Shown here in pieces: positions 37,901 to 51,835 of a stretch of 64,000 nucleotides of DNA. Location: NCBI GenBank assembly GCA_017163975.1, contig JAFFSR010000237.1:2790001-2854000 (forward strand), read 5' to 3'. The number at the start of each line of letters is the position of its first letter. The first letter of the stretch is position 1. The translations under genes were made by a program, and so were the position numbers. Below the pieces are notes generated by a model, which did no database searches, had not been told where the DNA came from, and saw nothing but the letters and a program-made list of their open reading frames with translations. The DNA is from Anastatus disparis (Eukaryota > Arthropoda > Insecta > Hymenoptera > Eupelmidae).

Positions 37901-40900
37901 TTACTTGCGACATATAACTCTGCAATAGCTTAATTTACGTTCTACAAACTTTACATTTATCTTATTTTTTTTTTCATTCTTTGTGGTTTAATTCTTTCGA
38001 GTTTAATTGTTTTGTGCTATGTATATGTAAACTTCAAATTCTAGTTTTTACAATTTTTAAAATTTTTTAAGTATTCGGATGGAGTACAAAGTGCAGTGAC
38101 TCTTTTTCGTTTCAATGTATTTGAGAATATTAAAATTAGCATAATAGTTTTCATGCGCGTAGTAGATTATGAATTTTTAATGCAAATCACGAGATAATAA
38201 AAAAACATGTGAGAAAAAAAATATAATGTATGGAAGTGAAACACGCTCACAGCAATGCCCTTCTCCTTTGGTAGCACAGTTTGGCTATTTTATAGCCTTG
38301 GATAACCTCTATAATCTTCCGTCGCTATCTTACATTTAGTAAGTTTAAACTTAATCTTTAAAAATAATTTTTTTTTTTATTATACGTTACACGTTACGTA
38401 TGGCATTGTATAATTTTTTTTTTCAATTCGGTTTATATTTCTTAAATTGACAATAGTTTACATTTTTGTGTGTATCGTTACATTTATGCGCAGTTTTTTT
38501 TCTATATATAATCACATTATTACAATTCGATAATATTTACAGAAAGATTTAAAAAAAAAACAATAAACAATAAAGCACCTGCTTCAATATAATGGCATTT
38601 AAAAAATATATGTACCTTATATATTCTACCTTGTTTTCGTTTACCTAATTACAAAGAGATCTAACAATTTAAAAAAAAGAAGAAAAATACCATTTCTGAG
38701 ACTATTATTCTATACAAATTAACTTAAGTATATGAGGAGACGTCGGAGGCACCAATTCAGTATTTTTAATTAAAATTAATATAATAAACTAGTTTTAACG
38801 TCACAGATGAATTTAAATTGCTCAACTTTTTTGTGCAATTTAAAGGCAGAATTTTTCACATTTGTTTTAGTTATTTTTTTGTAATTACTACATTTCATTT
38901 GTTCAATATCAATATATAAAATATTTTTTTTCTTTTTCAACTATTACATTATGTTCAATGCACAAAATGCGTTAACGAAGAAAAAAAAATTAAACAATCA
39001 CTGGCTTTGAGAATTTGTTTGTTGTTCTGCTTTTATGCAATGTCACTTCTTCATTTGTTCGAATACGTGTATATAAGTACCATAAGAATTTCATATATTT
39101 TGAGCACCATCAATATAATTGGCATTATGGATATTAACAAATAAATCATTGATTATGTATGTGTTCGCTTTTTTTTCGTTTGGAACGTACTATTTAACAA
39201 ATGTAGAAAAATATTTCGACTTTTTTTTTTAAAACACTCTTTCTGCATACTATATATATGTTTATATATATAATTTCACACTATACAACACAACATACTG
39301 TTTAACATGAAAATAATTATTTTTTTTTCAACTAGATTTAAATAATACATGAGTCAGAGGTTTTTTGAATACTTGACTGTTATCGAGTATCTTTAGATCT
39401 CGCAGTTTTAAAAATACTAGATTCCGTTTTGGATAGCATTGAATCGAGCTTTTAGCTTTTTTTTACTATAAATTAGGTCGATTTACAAACGCGCGAGGCA
39501 AGTCAAGATACAAAAGGCTATATTAACTTCTGTTGTTGATGTTTAGGCACAATTCTTTTTTTTTCATAGGCATTCTATTTAGTTTCTTTTTTTTATCTAA
39601 AAGTATCTAGACACAGTGTTGAAGAAAGAAATTTTTCTACCATCTGCGTCTCATTTGGTCTATTTTCTTGGATAATCGTTAGTTATCCTTCTATAAGGTC
39701 ATCCTTAAATTCTCACACACGTTTTACCAGGCGTCCCCACCAAGACGTCGACGACGACACAGTGCGTATATGTAATTTTGTTTGTTTTTTATTTTTAATT
39801 GGTGGCTTTATTAACAAAGCTCAGCTTGATAATAAAATAAAAAAACAAATCTAATTCAACCAATTCAAGCTGGCGCCACTGGTATTGGTTTAGGCTCAAC
39901 CGTTATATTATTCTCATGACCACGTTCGCGCTTCTTTCTTCTGGCCAATTTAACTTGGATTTCTTGCAGTGTTTTGCCCTTAGTTTCAGGAACGTAAATG
40001 TATGCAAATAGCGCTGACATCGCGCAAACCGATGAAAACAGCCAAAATGTCACTGATGTACTTAACCAGTTGGTCAGTGAATGAAATGTGCGTGTCACGA
40101 AAAAGACTAGAAACCAATTTGTCATAATCGATATACTGCCAGCAATTCCCTTAGTTTCCGGTGGAAATAATTCACTGATTATCGAGTAAGGCACCGAACC
40201 GTAACCTAACGAAAATACAACGTTAAACATACTAATACATACTAATGGTAACCAACTTATCGATGATATATCTTGGCCGTCTTCTTTCATTTTGTAATAG
40301 TAACCAAATATACCCAGGCAAAATGTCATGGCTGTTCCCGAAAATACGAGCAACGGCTTTCTTCCGAACCTACAAAAATAAGAAAATAATTATTATTAAT
40401 GTTGCATTAATTTTTTTGTTTAATTAAATTTCAGTTAATAATAGACAACATCAAAGAGAATGTTCACATTAAAATAATCGTATTTTAATAATTTAATTGT
40501 TCAATTATTCTAATTGTCATTGAATTGATTTTTTCGTTTATTTTTTTTAACAACCTTTTATTTTAATTAGAATATAATTACTTAAAAATTTAATGTAAAT
40601 ATCTTAATGAAAAAATAATTGGGTTTATTGATGATCAACTAATGTTAGGGTTTTAATGTTCAACCTAAAACTGCTTCTCTTATTATTTTCTATTAGAGTT
40701 ATAATAAATCTAATTTTATTTAATAGTGCACTTTGTTTTAGAAAATTCTAGAAGTATAATAATAAATAGGCTAAATTTCTTTAAGCTTTTCATCAATACA
40801 TTTGAAAAATATATATGAAAGTACACTTAAATGATTAAAAATTTAATCTGTAATTGTATCTATAAAACTATTAGAGAAGTATATGGTTGAGCCAAATATT

Positions 40901-43900
40901 TTATATTGATTATTAATATAAAAGTAAAACAAAAGTTAAATAGTTCACAAATTCACATTAATATTTAATATACGAATATAATTGAAATCATGAAGAATAC
41001 TTTCATCATATTATTTTTGTTGCACATCGATGGTTGAGCGGAAGAAGGTATCATTTCATTTTTAGCCGAAGAGAGGTGTTATTTCATTTTGGACTAAAAA
41101 GACGTGTCATTTCATTTTCAGTTGAAAGAAGATGCTGTTTCAGATAAAAAGACGTATCGTTTTATTTTATATCAAATAAAAGTGTGATTTAAAAGAAAAA
41201 TTTTTATCTTAATTTTGCAGTGTCAACTCTGAAGAAATTAATTAGTTAAACAGCAAACAATTCAACAGTAAGGAAATGGCATACTTTTTGTTATTTTATT
41301 TAACGTCGCTATATTTGTGCTATCATTACGATGCTAATTAGCGACGGAGGTCGTCAATGTCTTTGTGAACAAAGCACATGTAACATACAGTGGTGCTTGA
41401 ATAAAAATCAGCTGAGAGCGGGATTAGAACTCGGGACCTCGAGATTACGAATCCATCGCTCCTACCAAGTGAGCCACTGACGACCTCACACATCTCTTTT
41501 CAACCGAAAATGAAATAGCATCATTCTTTAACTCAAAATGAAATAATACCTCTTTTCAGCCGAAAATAAAATATCTATCTTTGACCAAAAATGAAATGTC
41601 ACCTTATTCAGCGCGACCGTCGATATATTGTCATATTATTCTATTTATAAGATAATCTTTTAACAAAACGAAAATATCTACTGTGAACCATGTTTATAGT
41701 TTATCAATATATTATAAAGCTACGGCTACATTGTAAAGTAAGTTTAGTATATGTATGGTACCTAACTGTTAATATATAACAATTTGAGTCTGCTATTTCA
41801 AGAAAAAAAAGTCTAATGTATAGATATATTTGGTTCATTTATATACCTTTTTAGTTAATGAATAATATAATAGTTATTTTGTTACATTAATTAATCGTAA
41901 CAATTTATTATTTTATGTATTGAATGCCGAAATTGTGCTGTTACAAAGCAAATTCTATAATAGCGTTCTTTTTACTTATCTCTAAAGAATCAGTGTAATT
42001 TTTAAAAACATTGATCATCTATTCAAATTCAGTGAACTGCATTAAAATTATCATTTTTACACGCTCAAAGTAAAATAATACAAAAGATATTTTCAGGTCA
42101 ATGCTTCTATTCTTCGCTATTACATAGATACTATTATATAAATACTACCGCAGAAATAACTTATATATTTTGAAATAATTGACAAAAAGAGTGCATAAAT
42201 AAATCTCGAAGCAAAAATAAATGTGCCCACAAAATATTCGAAAAAACGATCGCTCATAAAAATACTGCATTTTGTGATATTACAATCGTACGATAAGTAA
42301 CAAGCCAGTTTAATTTAAAAAAAAAAAATCTTAATTTAATGCTTTTTTTAACGATGCCCATTTGCAATAAAACAGGAGGCTCGTATATTTCGCGAAAGAA
42401 TGCTTTTGAATTATGCTTTATAGTACGGTGCTTTTTATTTACGATATTTGCGTTAAAAAATATTTTAAAATAATATATTAGACGATCGTATATATGTGCA
42501 TATAAATACATGCATTAACTGTATAAAAGCGAGTAAATTCTTATTTTTATACTGAACCTTTGTAAAAATGAATAATTGGTTTGTTTAGTTGAAATTTTTC
42601 TATGGAAATTTGTTTTCGAACTTAAAATTGAATAGACTCGATGTTTTTCTTCCTTATTAACAATAACATTTTCTTTTTATCTAAGGTAACAAAAGGATTC
42701 TCTTTATTTTTGTTATTCTAAATAGTATACGCATGATTTTTATGAATGTATATCACGAGGTGCACCATGTTTTTCTATTCTTGTTTGTAGTCTTATGTAA
42801 CCTTGTTACACTTCGAAAAGTAATTTTAAAATTAGCAGAACTAATTAGTTTTTTTGTACAAAATAAGTTTCGCCTGCTTTAATTTATATTATCACTTTAT
42901 TCAGTATTAACTTTTATGTATGATGTTTATTTGGTATTTTATTACGAAGGTTCAATAAACATTTATTAAAAAATTATTCGTTTTTCTTTAAATTGAAACT
43001 TATAGAGTTTTCGTAAACTTTTTACTATCTATAAAAATATTTATGGAGGAGAAAAAGAAATCTTGAAATAAGAAACATTGAAATAAATAGAAGTGATTCA
43101 TTAAAAGCTATAATTAATTAAGTTTAAGTAGTCATTTTAGAGGTCACTCAAGAAAGGTTATTCTATTATTTTAAAACTTTGAAACTACATGATCTAAGCG
43201 TTAGAATAAATATGTTGCGTTAAAGCATATGTTATTCATACGATACGATACTAGTTATTGTTATCACGGTTTGCATTGTATGAACAATCTATTTACAAGA
43301 ATATTACATTATTTTTAGAAAATTAACGTGATTATTATAATTATATAGAATTTTATATGTATATAAAAAATACAATAAAGTATTGTTAAGTTGTATGAAA
43401 AAATATAGTTTTTCAAAAGTTGGAAAGCAGACGGTCCAGTTTAAACTTTCAAATTGTGCTACTTTTATAAATGACTTTTATAAACTGCTTTTTTTTTAAT
43501 TTGTAACTTTACAGTTTTAAAAAGCTGACTCATGATTTAGCTTTATTTCTTTTACGACTCAAAGTTTTCTTAAAAATATTCCAAATTTAACGACTTTTTT
43601 TTATCTTTGCTTCTAAATTTCAATATTTAGCTGTAACCAAGCTTTTAAATATTTGCATTTTAAAATTTTTATTGCATTAAACAAAGTTTAAAATAAATAT
43701 ATGGTATATAAGTAAGTGAAAGATAAATTATTACCTGTCGATAGTCAAGGCGACAACAACACCCATGATGACCTCAATAATACCGATAATAATAGTTGCG
43801 ATATTAGGATCGATAGAACTTTTAGCATCTTCGAATATTTGTACAGTGTAAAACAGAACAGCATCGATACCGCACATCTGCTGAAACCACATGAGACCAA

Positions 43901-46900
43901 GACAAGTACCCAAAGCTTTTCTGCCAGCTTTGGTACCAATTAAATCACGTATACCACCTTCTTTGATTTGCAATTGTTCAGATTCTTCGAGTAATTCAGC
44001 AATCTCTTGATTAACATCGTAACGCGGTCCTCTCAATCCTTTGAGAACTTTGACGGCATCGGCTTTTCTACCCCGTTGTACTAACCAACTTGGCGATTCT
44101 GGTAGAAAGAATATGACTGACAATAGATAAGGTGCTAATAAAGCACAACACGTACCATTGAACGCAATATAGCTCAAATATGAGCCAGCAATATATGCAT
44201 ATACAATTCCAACGGAAAAGAATATTGGAAAAAATGTACCGAGTGTACCTCTTATCGATGGCTCAGCAATTTCACCAATGTATACCGGTACAAGTACACA
44301 GGCAGCACCAGCACCAATACCACCGATAAAACGTGCTACATATAATAATGGTATACTTGCACCTAATGGAGCTAATAGTATCATAACCCAACTTATTAAA
44401 AATGGCATCACAGTTACAGCTATTATTGGCTTACGACCCCAACGATCAGCTGCTTTGCCCGATGGTACAGCACCTAATATTGCACCTAATGGCATTAATG
44501 ACGAGATCCATGATACTTCGGTACCTTCTGCATCTAAGTCTGGTATAAATGAATCGTTAGATGCTAATTTTGGTACCACTGGAGATGTCCAACCCAAGTT
44601 CATCCCACTTTGTGCCATTATCGAACCAGCTGTAATCAAATTTAAAAAATTTTATTTTTGAAAACTTAACATATTGAAATTAGGTCAGGCTTCATTTTCT
44701 TTTTTCTTTTTATATATTTAACCAAGACATAGATTGAAGCACGAGTTAAGAAGCACGTGTTACGTTGGCTCGCTAGCCATTTCCACGAATATAATCATTT
44801 TATGTTATGTATATGTTAAAATATGTATACGTAAAACCAGAGTCGTAGACACAAACACACACAGTCAGCCAGTAGTCAACCTTCAATATTTTTACGTTCC
44901 ATTAATAGAAAATTTAGCCGAGCAAACAATTATTTTTAGCCAACACATACGCGCAGGGACCCCCAGGTCTACCGGAAAAAGCCAGATCGAACCGGATTAT
45001 TGTCAACTCCTTCCGCATTAAAAAGAAAGAGAAAACGAAAAGAGAAGAAAAAAAAATATATAAAAAAGAAACCGAAATCTGCTTCGTAAACTGGTTTCGT
45101 GCGAAAATTTTATTAGCAAATTTTAATTATAAATTTTGGACTTGGCTTGAACTTTAATTTTGATACGTATCAAAATAACCTAATTATAATTTCATATGTC
45201 AAATTTTAATTGCAAATTTATCGGAAGGATATCGAAGTACACTTTTTTTATGTTTATAAACAAAGCTTAAGAGCAGACCGATACTCATTTCTTTCCTTCA
45301 AGTGATATTTAATTTAAAGCAGAAATTAAAATAGTTTAGAATTAATCATGTGTGTATAAATATATGCACATGCTGTATCCGTTAAAGATAAACTCTGTCA
45401 AGGCCGGCAAAAATTGAAAACGCGAAAGTAATGTGCATGACATTAATAAAAAGAAAGAAGAGAAAAAAAAAGAAGAAACAAATGATAATATTAGTCAAGA
45501 TATATTGATGATGTATTATACAGCAATTACATATCAAGTCAATTTTCTAAAGACTTAATATATCAAGTGATTTTTTTTCTCTCTATATATAGTCAATTTA
45601 AACGTTGTGTGTATAGTCATCGGTACTAAAATATTACGTAGATAAAGACGTTCTTCTCGTTCAATTAGAATTATTGTTGTGGGAATAATGCAATACGATT
45701 CTTTGTAATAATAAGAGTTTACTTTTCGTCTCTCTCTTTCTTATTTATTTTTTCACTTATAGTCATAGTAGATTAAGCTGCCCTTGAAGCAATGATTTCA
45801 ATTATTAGTCCAACAAATCATTTTCGAGAAGTTCATGTGTTAAGTTTGTGTGTGTGTGTATGTAAATAAGCATTTGTAAGTTTAAAGAAAAACAAAACAT
45901 TGATGATGAATTAATAAAAAGTTTGCATCCAAGTTGCTTATTATACATGAGTACAATGAGATCCCTTTTTTTGTTTAATATTCATTCATATTATTGACTC
46001 ATTCTATTATTATGAAAGTTAATTGATATTAGAAACGTATGAATTTTATTGTTTCTTTTTAATTAAATGATTATTCCTTGATTACTCGTTACATATAATA
46101 AAAGGAAAATTAATATTTGAATTGAATGGAAAAAAAATTTTAATGATATAAAGTATCTAATCGTCAGAATAATTGTCAAAGCTAAAAAGACAATGAATAA
46201 ATAAATAAAATAAAAAGTGAATGAAACACGAGAAATATCTTAATTGTCTATCCATTCACACATACATCTTGCGCAACATTTGATGCATGACAATAGAACT
46301 TTTCATGAATAACACAACAACCACTTTTGAAACATTTATAATTTTCAATGAATTCACGTAAAAAATTCATGAAAAAAAAAGAACAAAGCCAATCCTCCTT
46401 TTTTACCCTTTTTTTTCTTTTTATGTCGATCGATTGATACAAAGCGAAGATCAAGACAATTATTTTAATGGCAGAACACGTATAATGTAAATTTTTCTTG
46501 AATCGCATATTATTTAAGTTTTTCTTAAACACCGTGTATATATATGCATATGAATGTGTGTATGCGAATATATACATGGTGTTTCAGTATGCATACATAT
46601 TATATGTATGCAAATGCAACAAAAACAACGATGTATTCTATGTTATATATTGTATTCTTTAATGCATTACAATGTAAATTGGGTTAATTCAGTAACTGAA
46701 ATTGCACGATGAATACAAAAGAGAATTACAATTTCGTCAGTCATTGTCGTTTGTATGTATACATATAATATACACAGACACGCATATGCATATAACACAT
46801 AATATGTGTGTGGGTGGGTGCATGTGATGTTCACATATATACCTCTTACTTTAGATTATCTAGTTTATACAGAGACAGAAAAAAAGATAGAGAATAAGAG

Positions 46901-49900
46901 AGACCGAGACAGAGGAAAGTGTAACCGTGCATTGAACCTCTTAGACGCGTATATACCGGAAAAAGATAAATTGTTCGCTATTTACAATGAGACGAAAAAA
47001 TAAAAAAAGAAGGAATGAGTGTTGACTGAAAACATTGTTAAAATGTTTAACGAGTCGTTGAAAGATTTGATTTAAAAATCTTGAAACTTAAATTTCGTTA
47101 ATTAAAAATCAAAGCAATGAAATAAGTTTTATAATATTCAAGTGTGTGGATTAAACTTGATAAAACTGCTTTGAAAAGGAATGTTTAAAGTGCAAAAAAA
47201 AGTTTTGATAATTGCAAGATACACGTGCTCTCGCGGGCATATAAAAGTAAGTTGTATATGTAGATAGGAAAAAAACTGGAAAAATATAAAAAAAAAATAA
47301 AAAAAAAGCGATTGTCAAGGCGTTAATGAGAATTGTATAGAGAAAAAGGATACATCTTAACTATAGGATATATGCAAGGTTCGTTGATATATAACCTGTT
47401 TTTTTTTTAGTTATATAAAAGTATATTTGCAAAACTTGTTTAAGTAAATCGGTTAGAAAAAAAAGTACATTTTAAATATAATTCCTATTCATTTTATGTC
47501 TTAACAAAACGCTTTATTTCATAATATTCAAGCGAACGTATGAATAATTAATCAACAAAATTTTGATAGTCTCGCAAATTGTGCATAACGTAAACGTTAC
47601 TACATATACCGATAATGTTTTTCCTATCACACGGAAAATTTTTTGTAAAAATTAACATAAATGCAGCTGTTTGACTATTCATTTTTAATTTTTTGAAAAA
47701 AAAAATCATATATATTGTATTATAAAATAAACTAGTTCATTAGCAAAGAATAAGAACTCAACAAGTGTGTGAATATTCGTTTTTTATTTATTTTTTGTTT
47801 TATTGTTCATTCAAAATACACTCGACGAAGGAAGTACTTGAAAAAAAAACGAAGGTTGATTTTGCATTGTATAAATTAGTCTCGATGGGTACCACAAGCA
47901 CATTTGACACATATAAGCTTTAAAAGAAAAAGAAGAAAAAAAATCATAAGAATTGCAGTCAGACGTTAGCAAAGTGTCCTTATCTCGTACGTTCTCTCGC
48001 TCGGGTTTTGTTATTTAGACATATATTATTTCGCGCTGCTTTTAAAGATACTCCTTGAAGTGCTTTGGTATTTACACCCAATGATAGGCACGTATATAAA
48101 ATTTGCTCCACTTTTCCATTTTTTCTTATTTCATTAAAAACAACGAAAAACGAAGTAAAGAAAAAAAAGGGAAAAGAGAATCGATGTATAATTGGTACGA
48201 AAGCAAAGAGAAAAAAGAAATAAATAAAAGGTAATAGTATACTATGTATAAAAAGTATTATACATATAACTTCTGCATAACGCATGTATGTTTGTCAAAG
48301 AAAAACAATTCGATTATCATGAGGAGAGAGAGAGAGTGAGTGAGAAAAAGAGGAGAGGGGGAGGACACATTATAAAGCATGCAAAAGAGTAGTATAGCAA
48401 GCCAAGTTTGCTACTTAGAACGATCAAGGTCTTGGCTTTGAAGTTTTGTTCTCTTTTAGCTTTTTTTTCGTATATACGTACGTATTTATCACTTAATTCG
48501 TATAAGTTCAGTTAAAAAGTAACAATCTTATTTATCAATTTTTGCAAATTAATTGTAAATGAATCGTCGGATAAATTGGCTGAATTGGATTATTAATGTC
48601 TGCAATACAATTTAAGAAACAGTCGAATAGTTTGTATAAAACATCGATTGTCAATTGATTGATTGATTAAAGCAGATAGAATAAGGGGGATGGCGATTGA
48701 GTAAAGCAATGAAGAAGAATTAAAAAATGCAATTGAAGAAAAAAAGTAAATAAACCAAAAGAAACCGAAGACTTATAAAGTAAAAGAAGACAAGTTGAAT
48801 GATTGAATGTGATTGTAGTAATGTATGCGGGGTATGTATGTACATTTGATATGCGTGTATGTATACATATGCGCTAAGCATTGCTAAGCGCAGGCGCTTT
48901 CACAATATATCGAGGCGGTAAGATAAAGCGCGCGCGTTCACTCGAAGTAAAATGAAAAAAAAAAAAAAATGATATATAGTTGAATTTTATGGGTGAGGTG
49001 GTGGAAAAATTTAAGCGTATTACAATTGTATACATTGAGTTTAGTATGTATAAGGGGAGGAATACGAGAAAAAATTTAAAAATTTGAAAAAAAAAAAAAA
49101 ATTTTTTTTTTAACTTACCGATTAAAGTTGCTAATAATTGAAATAATTTACGTCCTTCTTGTTTAGGACCAACTTTATGATTAAGCTCAAGTGGCGGCGC
49201 TGTCGGTTGCAGTGGATGGCTCGGTCTAACATCAAATCCTTTAGAGGATAATTCTAACATCTCATTATCCTGCGTCATTTTTTTTTATTTATCAAACTTT
49301 CTTCTTCCTTATATTTAGTTTCTTCAAACTTAAACTTTTCTTATTTTTTTTTTTTTTTTTTTAATTTAAATTAAAATTAAATAAAAGTCTGTGTGGCGAG
49401 ATAAACGATTAATTTGAATTGTCACACCTGTATCACCTAATTCGTTTCTTATCTCTTATAATACTTCTTTTTCTTATCCTCTCGCCTCCTGCGTCCGTCA
49501 CTTGCGCTGCTCCTCGGCAGCATGTAGACACTATACTAGTCAGTGCTCTCTTTAGTCGCTTTTATTAAAAGCTAAGTAAAAAGAGAGAGAGAGAGAGAGA
49601 AAGAGAGACAGATAGAATGAGAGAAAACTCTTAATGTTATATAGATGTGTGCGCGTTTTAATATGTACTACTCTCTTCTCTTTTTCGTATTTAATATATA
49701 TAGGTATATATAAATGAAAGCGCGTGGTGCGCTTTTAACGCGCAGCACGTCTCTTTAACTTTTATATACTGCTTTTAGATTTCTTTCTTTCTCCCTCTTT
49801 ACACATCAATTAAGAAACCTAAATAAAACTCTCCCCCTTAACTGTAAATGATTTTTAACTTATTTCTCTTTAATACCGATCACACACCCCCTCCCCTTGG

Positions 49901-51835
49901 ACCAAGAAAATATTTTTAAATCGATAATATGATGAATAATTGAAAAAAATAAATAAATTTTTTATTTTATAAAAAATGTTAATCAGAAGAGATTATAAAA
50001 TGAAAGAAAAAGAGAGAGAGAAAGAAACCGCCTGTTGCTGATTTTATATGTCTTGTAAATTTATATATGTATATGTAATACTGACGTAAAACGGCTTTTT
50101 AAAAAAGAGTTCGTTCTTCAACGCCGGCTAACTCGGCACTGACCCCACAAACAGCTGAGCAGTCGGAGTAATACTCCTCCACTACCTTACTACTACTTAC
50201 TACTACTACTTCAACGACGAACAAATTATTATTACTACTACTACTACTACCACGACAATCAAAACGACTAATGTAACCGAACCAACTATATTAATACTTA
50301 TGAAAATTTTGTACACACGAGCTGCTGCTACGACAACGACGGCGACGATGATGACGACAAACCGATGATTAAACGACGTATCATTGCAAGTCTTTTCTCT
50401 TTCTTTTCTTTTTTATTTTGTTTCTTTTTTGAAGATATTACAATTTCAAATCGGTGAAAGTTAAGAAGAGAGACTTCACCTTGTCGTTGTTGCTATACCG
50501 ATTTATGTGTGCGTATATAATTGATTTTTTTTTCTTCTTTATTTTTTACTTTGTTTTATTTTGTGATTTTTTAAAAGAAAAGATATGTGACTGAAATTTT
50601 AGAATTTTTTCGAAAATTTATAGTATTTTATAAAAATAGAATTTTTTTGGACAAATGTATAATTTATAAGAAAAGCTTTTTTTGTTCCTCTCTCACTCTA
50701 GACGGCTATCTTATCTTTAACACAATGAGCCGTTATATTTGGCGTTCAGATCTCTTGTGTACATATATGAAACTAATACACGGATAAAAATGAGAGAGCC
50801 AATCGATTAGCAACCACTGAAAATGATTACGACTTTATTTTCTGACGCACCAGTCACGCATATATAACAACGCGCCTATAACATTTAAACGTTCCGGCCT
50901 TTTTTTTTGTAATCTATTTCTTCTTTTCGCCTCTTTTATTCTTCTTTTCTTCTTTTTTTTGTAACTAGATGTTATTGTGTTAGAAAGACATTGTTTGCGA
51001 GCTCGTTGAATTTGTAAATAGTGTTATATAATATTGATTATTTTCGTAGACTCACATGTGTAGTATCTAACGATCTTCTATTGGTTATCGGTTATTGATA
51101 ATTTTAGTATCTTTAAATAATCGATATTATCTTAGGCTTTTATGGGTATGTGGATTTAACTTGATACATAAAGCCAAGAAGTATTTCAGTGGAATAAATT
51201 TAGGAAAATGGAACGACAATTTAGCTTGATGAATTTTTTTTTTCTTCAAGAGATTATTAAACAAATTTTTAAAGATAAATAAAAGTGCATCACACTGTCT
51301 GACTTTATCGCATCAGTCAATATTTGTTTGGTGAGGTAAATTAGAATTTTTTTTTATCATCCATTGGTTTGTTCAATAAATTTAACATATATTGCCAAAT
51401 ATTGCAATCTCGATGCTGATAAATACGAAAAATTGATTTTCTATGCTTCTGCTTAACGCGCGTCACTGAATAATGATAAAATATCTTAGAAATTTACTGA
51501 TTAATTTTTTTACAAAGCTAAACATAAATATTGTTAATTAATTTTTTATTGTTTATTACAGTCCGGAAAATGAGTCCCGAAGAAACACAACTACAAATTT
51601 TCAAGATAATAGTCCGCGTGGCGGCTCGATTACGCCTCTGGCGTCAACGAGCCACTCGACGATTTCACCGTTGCCACCACCACCTCCGCCACCGCCACAG
51701 CCACCACCTACCGATACTAATACTATTGCCGCTACTACTATTACTACAACAAATCATCAACCTAAAGACATTTATGCCATTAATGCAACGGCCGATCACA
51801 TACTTGAAGTACTTGATGAACCTGTTGATGAAAAC
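33805..51835 (+). CDS. CARD-domain protein, possibly DLG5 N-terminus (3' end unresolved)
   Basis: Three exons fit together: 33805-34123, 34240-34339 and 51562-51835. Their phases agree exactly, and the last ends in phase 0. Exon 1 encodes a helical domain of about 100 residues with CARD character: LLSRHKASLLRELEATNLL, then LQKRGVINDVDRQAL, DLFIDLIQRKGFDAFREF and ALEAECPHVLTDLL. The spacing resembles the N-terminal CARD of DLG5 more than that of caspases, but this is a by-eye comparison. Exon 2 is Gln/Asn-rich. Exon 3 is Ser/Thr-rich with a run of eight prolines, then DIYAINATADHILEVLDEP. The donor of exon 1 (gtcatt) is weak; those of exons 2 and 3 are strong (gtaagt, gtaagt). Intron 2 is 17.2 kb and contains Tret1 on the other strand. 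The continuation is uncertain: a small terminal exon at 57494 fits the phase, or the gene may run past the right edge. Confidence 0.7.
34909..34982. repeat. (CA)n(TA)n microsatellite
   Basis: About ten CA units followed by about 25 TA units and a short catatat end. A minus-strand open frame over it reads Tyr-Ile repeats and is an artefact. Confidence 0.9.
39807..39812 (-). terminator. Polyadenylation signal of Tret1
   Basis: AATAAA on the minus strand about 55 bases past the Tret1 stop codon. The spacing is typical, but cleavage was not observed and other signals may be used. Confidence 0.5.
39865..49278 (-). CDS. Facilitated trehalose transporter Tret1-like (MFS sugar transporter)
   Basis: Three coding exons: 49119-49278, 43735-44629 and 39865-40369. 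Phases agree, giving 519 residues. A cytosolic N-terminus of about 50 residues is followed by twelve expected membrane helices. Family signatures are present: RWGRKP at about 116-121, EIAEPSIRG at 173-181, PESPSWLVQRGR at 230-241, the helix 7 motif WFQQMCGIDAVLFY, the second RFGRKP across the exon 2/3 junction, ELFPPETKG, and YVPETKGKTLQEIQ near the end. Tret1 proteins carry trehalose down its gradient across the plasma membrane, supplying or taking up haemolymph sugar. The exact substrate cannot be fixed from sequence. The gene lies wholly inside the 17.2 kb intron of the CARD gene on the opposite strand. Introns are 3.4 and 4.5 kb. The start has clean upstream sequence, and further 5' UTR exons in 49.3-51.5 kb are possible. 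Confidence 0.93.
41040..41190 (+). repeat. 28-bp minisatellite, left block
   Basis: About five degenerate units of roughly 28 bases, each with a core close to tatttcatttt, then a variable agttgaaaga-like part. The first three units are 28 bases each; later ones vary (about 22-29). Confidence 0.75.
41291..41487 (-). mobile_element. tRNA-derived SINE, copy F
   Basis: Minus-strand copy. Reading the minus strand: gaggtcgtcagtggctcac, a B-box with one change (gagttctaatccc), the shared body, and a tail of aaataaaataa. It sits between two oppositely oriented minisatellite blocks. Confidence 0.85.
41496..41625 (-). repeat. 28-bp minisatellite, right block (inverted)
   Basis: About four units of the same minisatellite as 41040-41190, but in reverse orientation. 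Read on the minus strand the units begin ggtgacatttcattttt, gatattttattttcgg, ggtattatttcattttg and gatgctatttcattttc. Confidence 0.75.
44630..49118. other. Tret1 intron 1
   Basis: About 4.5 kb of non-coding AT-rich sequence with GA and TA simple repeats (for example gagagagagagtgagtg at about 48323). No SINE or exon seen. Confidence 0.6.
49279..51561. other. Tret1 upstream region inside CARD gene intron 2
   Basis: Holds a long T tract (about 49346-49362), a GA tract (about 49580-49610) and a CTA/ACG triplet-rich patch at about 50185-50360. The less AT-rich patch at 49690-50360 is the likely Tret1 promoter and 5' UTR zone, not resolved further. Confidence 0.45.
50185..50252. repeat. CTA/ACT triplet repeat
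   Basis: Interrupted runs of act/cta triplets (ttactactacttactactactactt, then attattattactactactactactacc in two blocks). Likely simple sequence in the Tret1 upstream region. Confidence 0.7.

Larger units (their letters stand above)
34340..39864. other. CARD gene intron 2, left part
   Basis: No exon or SINE seen. Contains the CA/TA microsatellite at 34909-34982 and otherwise AT-rich sequence. Just left of 39865 lies the 3' UTR of the nested Tret1 gene. Confidence 0.55.
40370..43734. other. Tret1 intron 2
   Basis: Non-coding. Contains the inverted 28-bp minisatellite (41040-41620) with SINE copy F in the middle. Nothing else recognisable. Confidence 0.6.
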
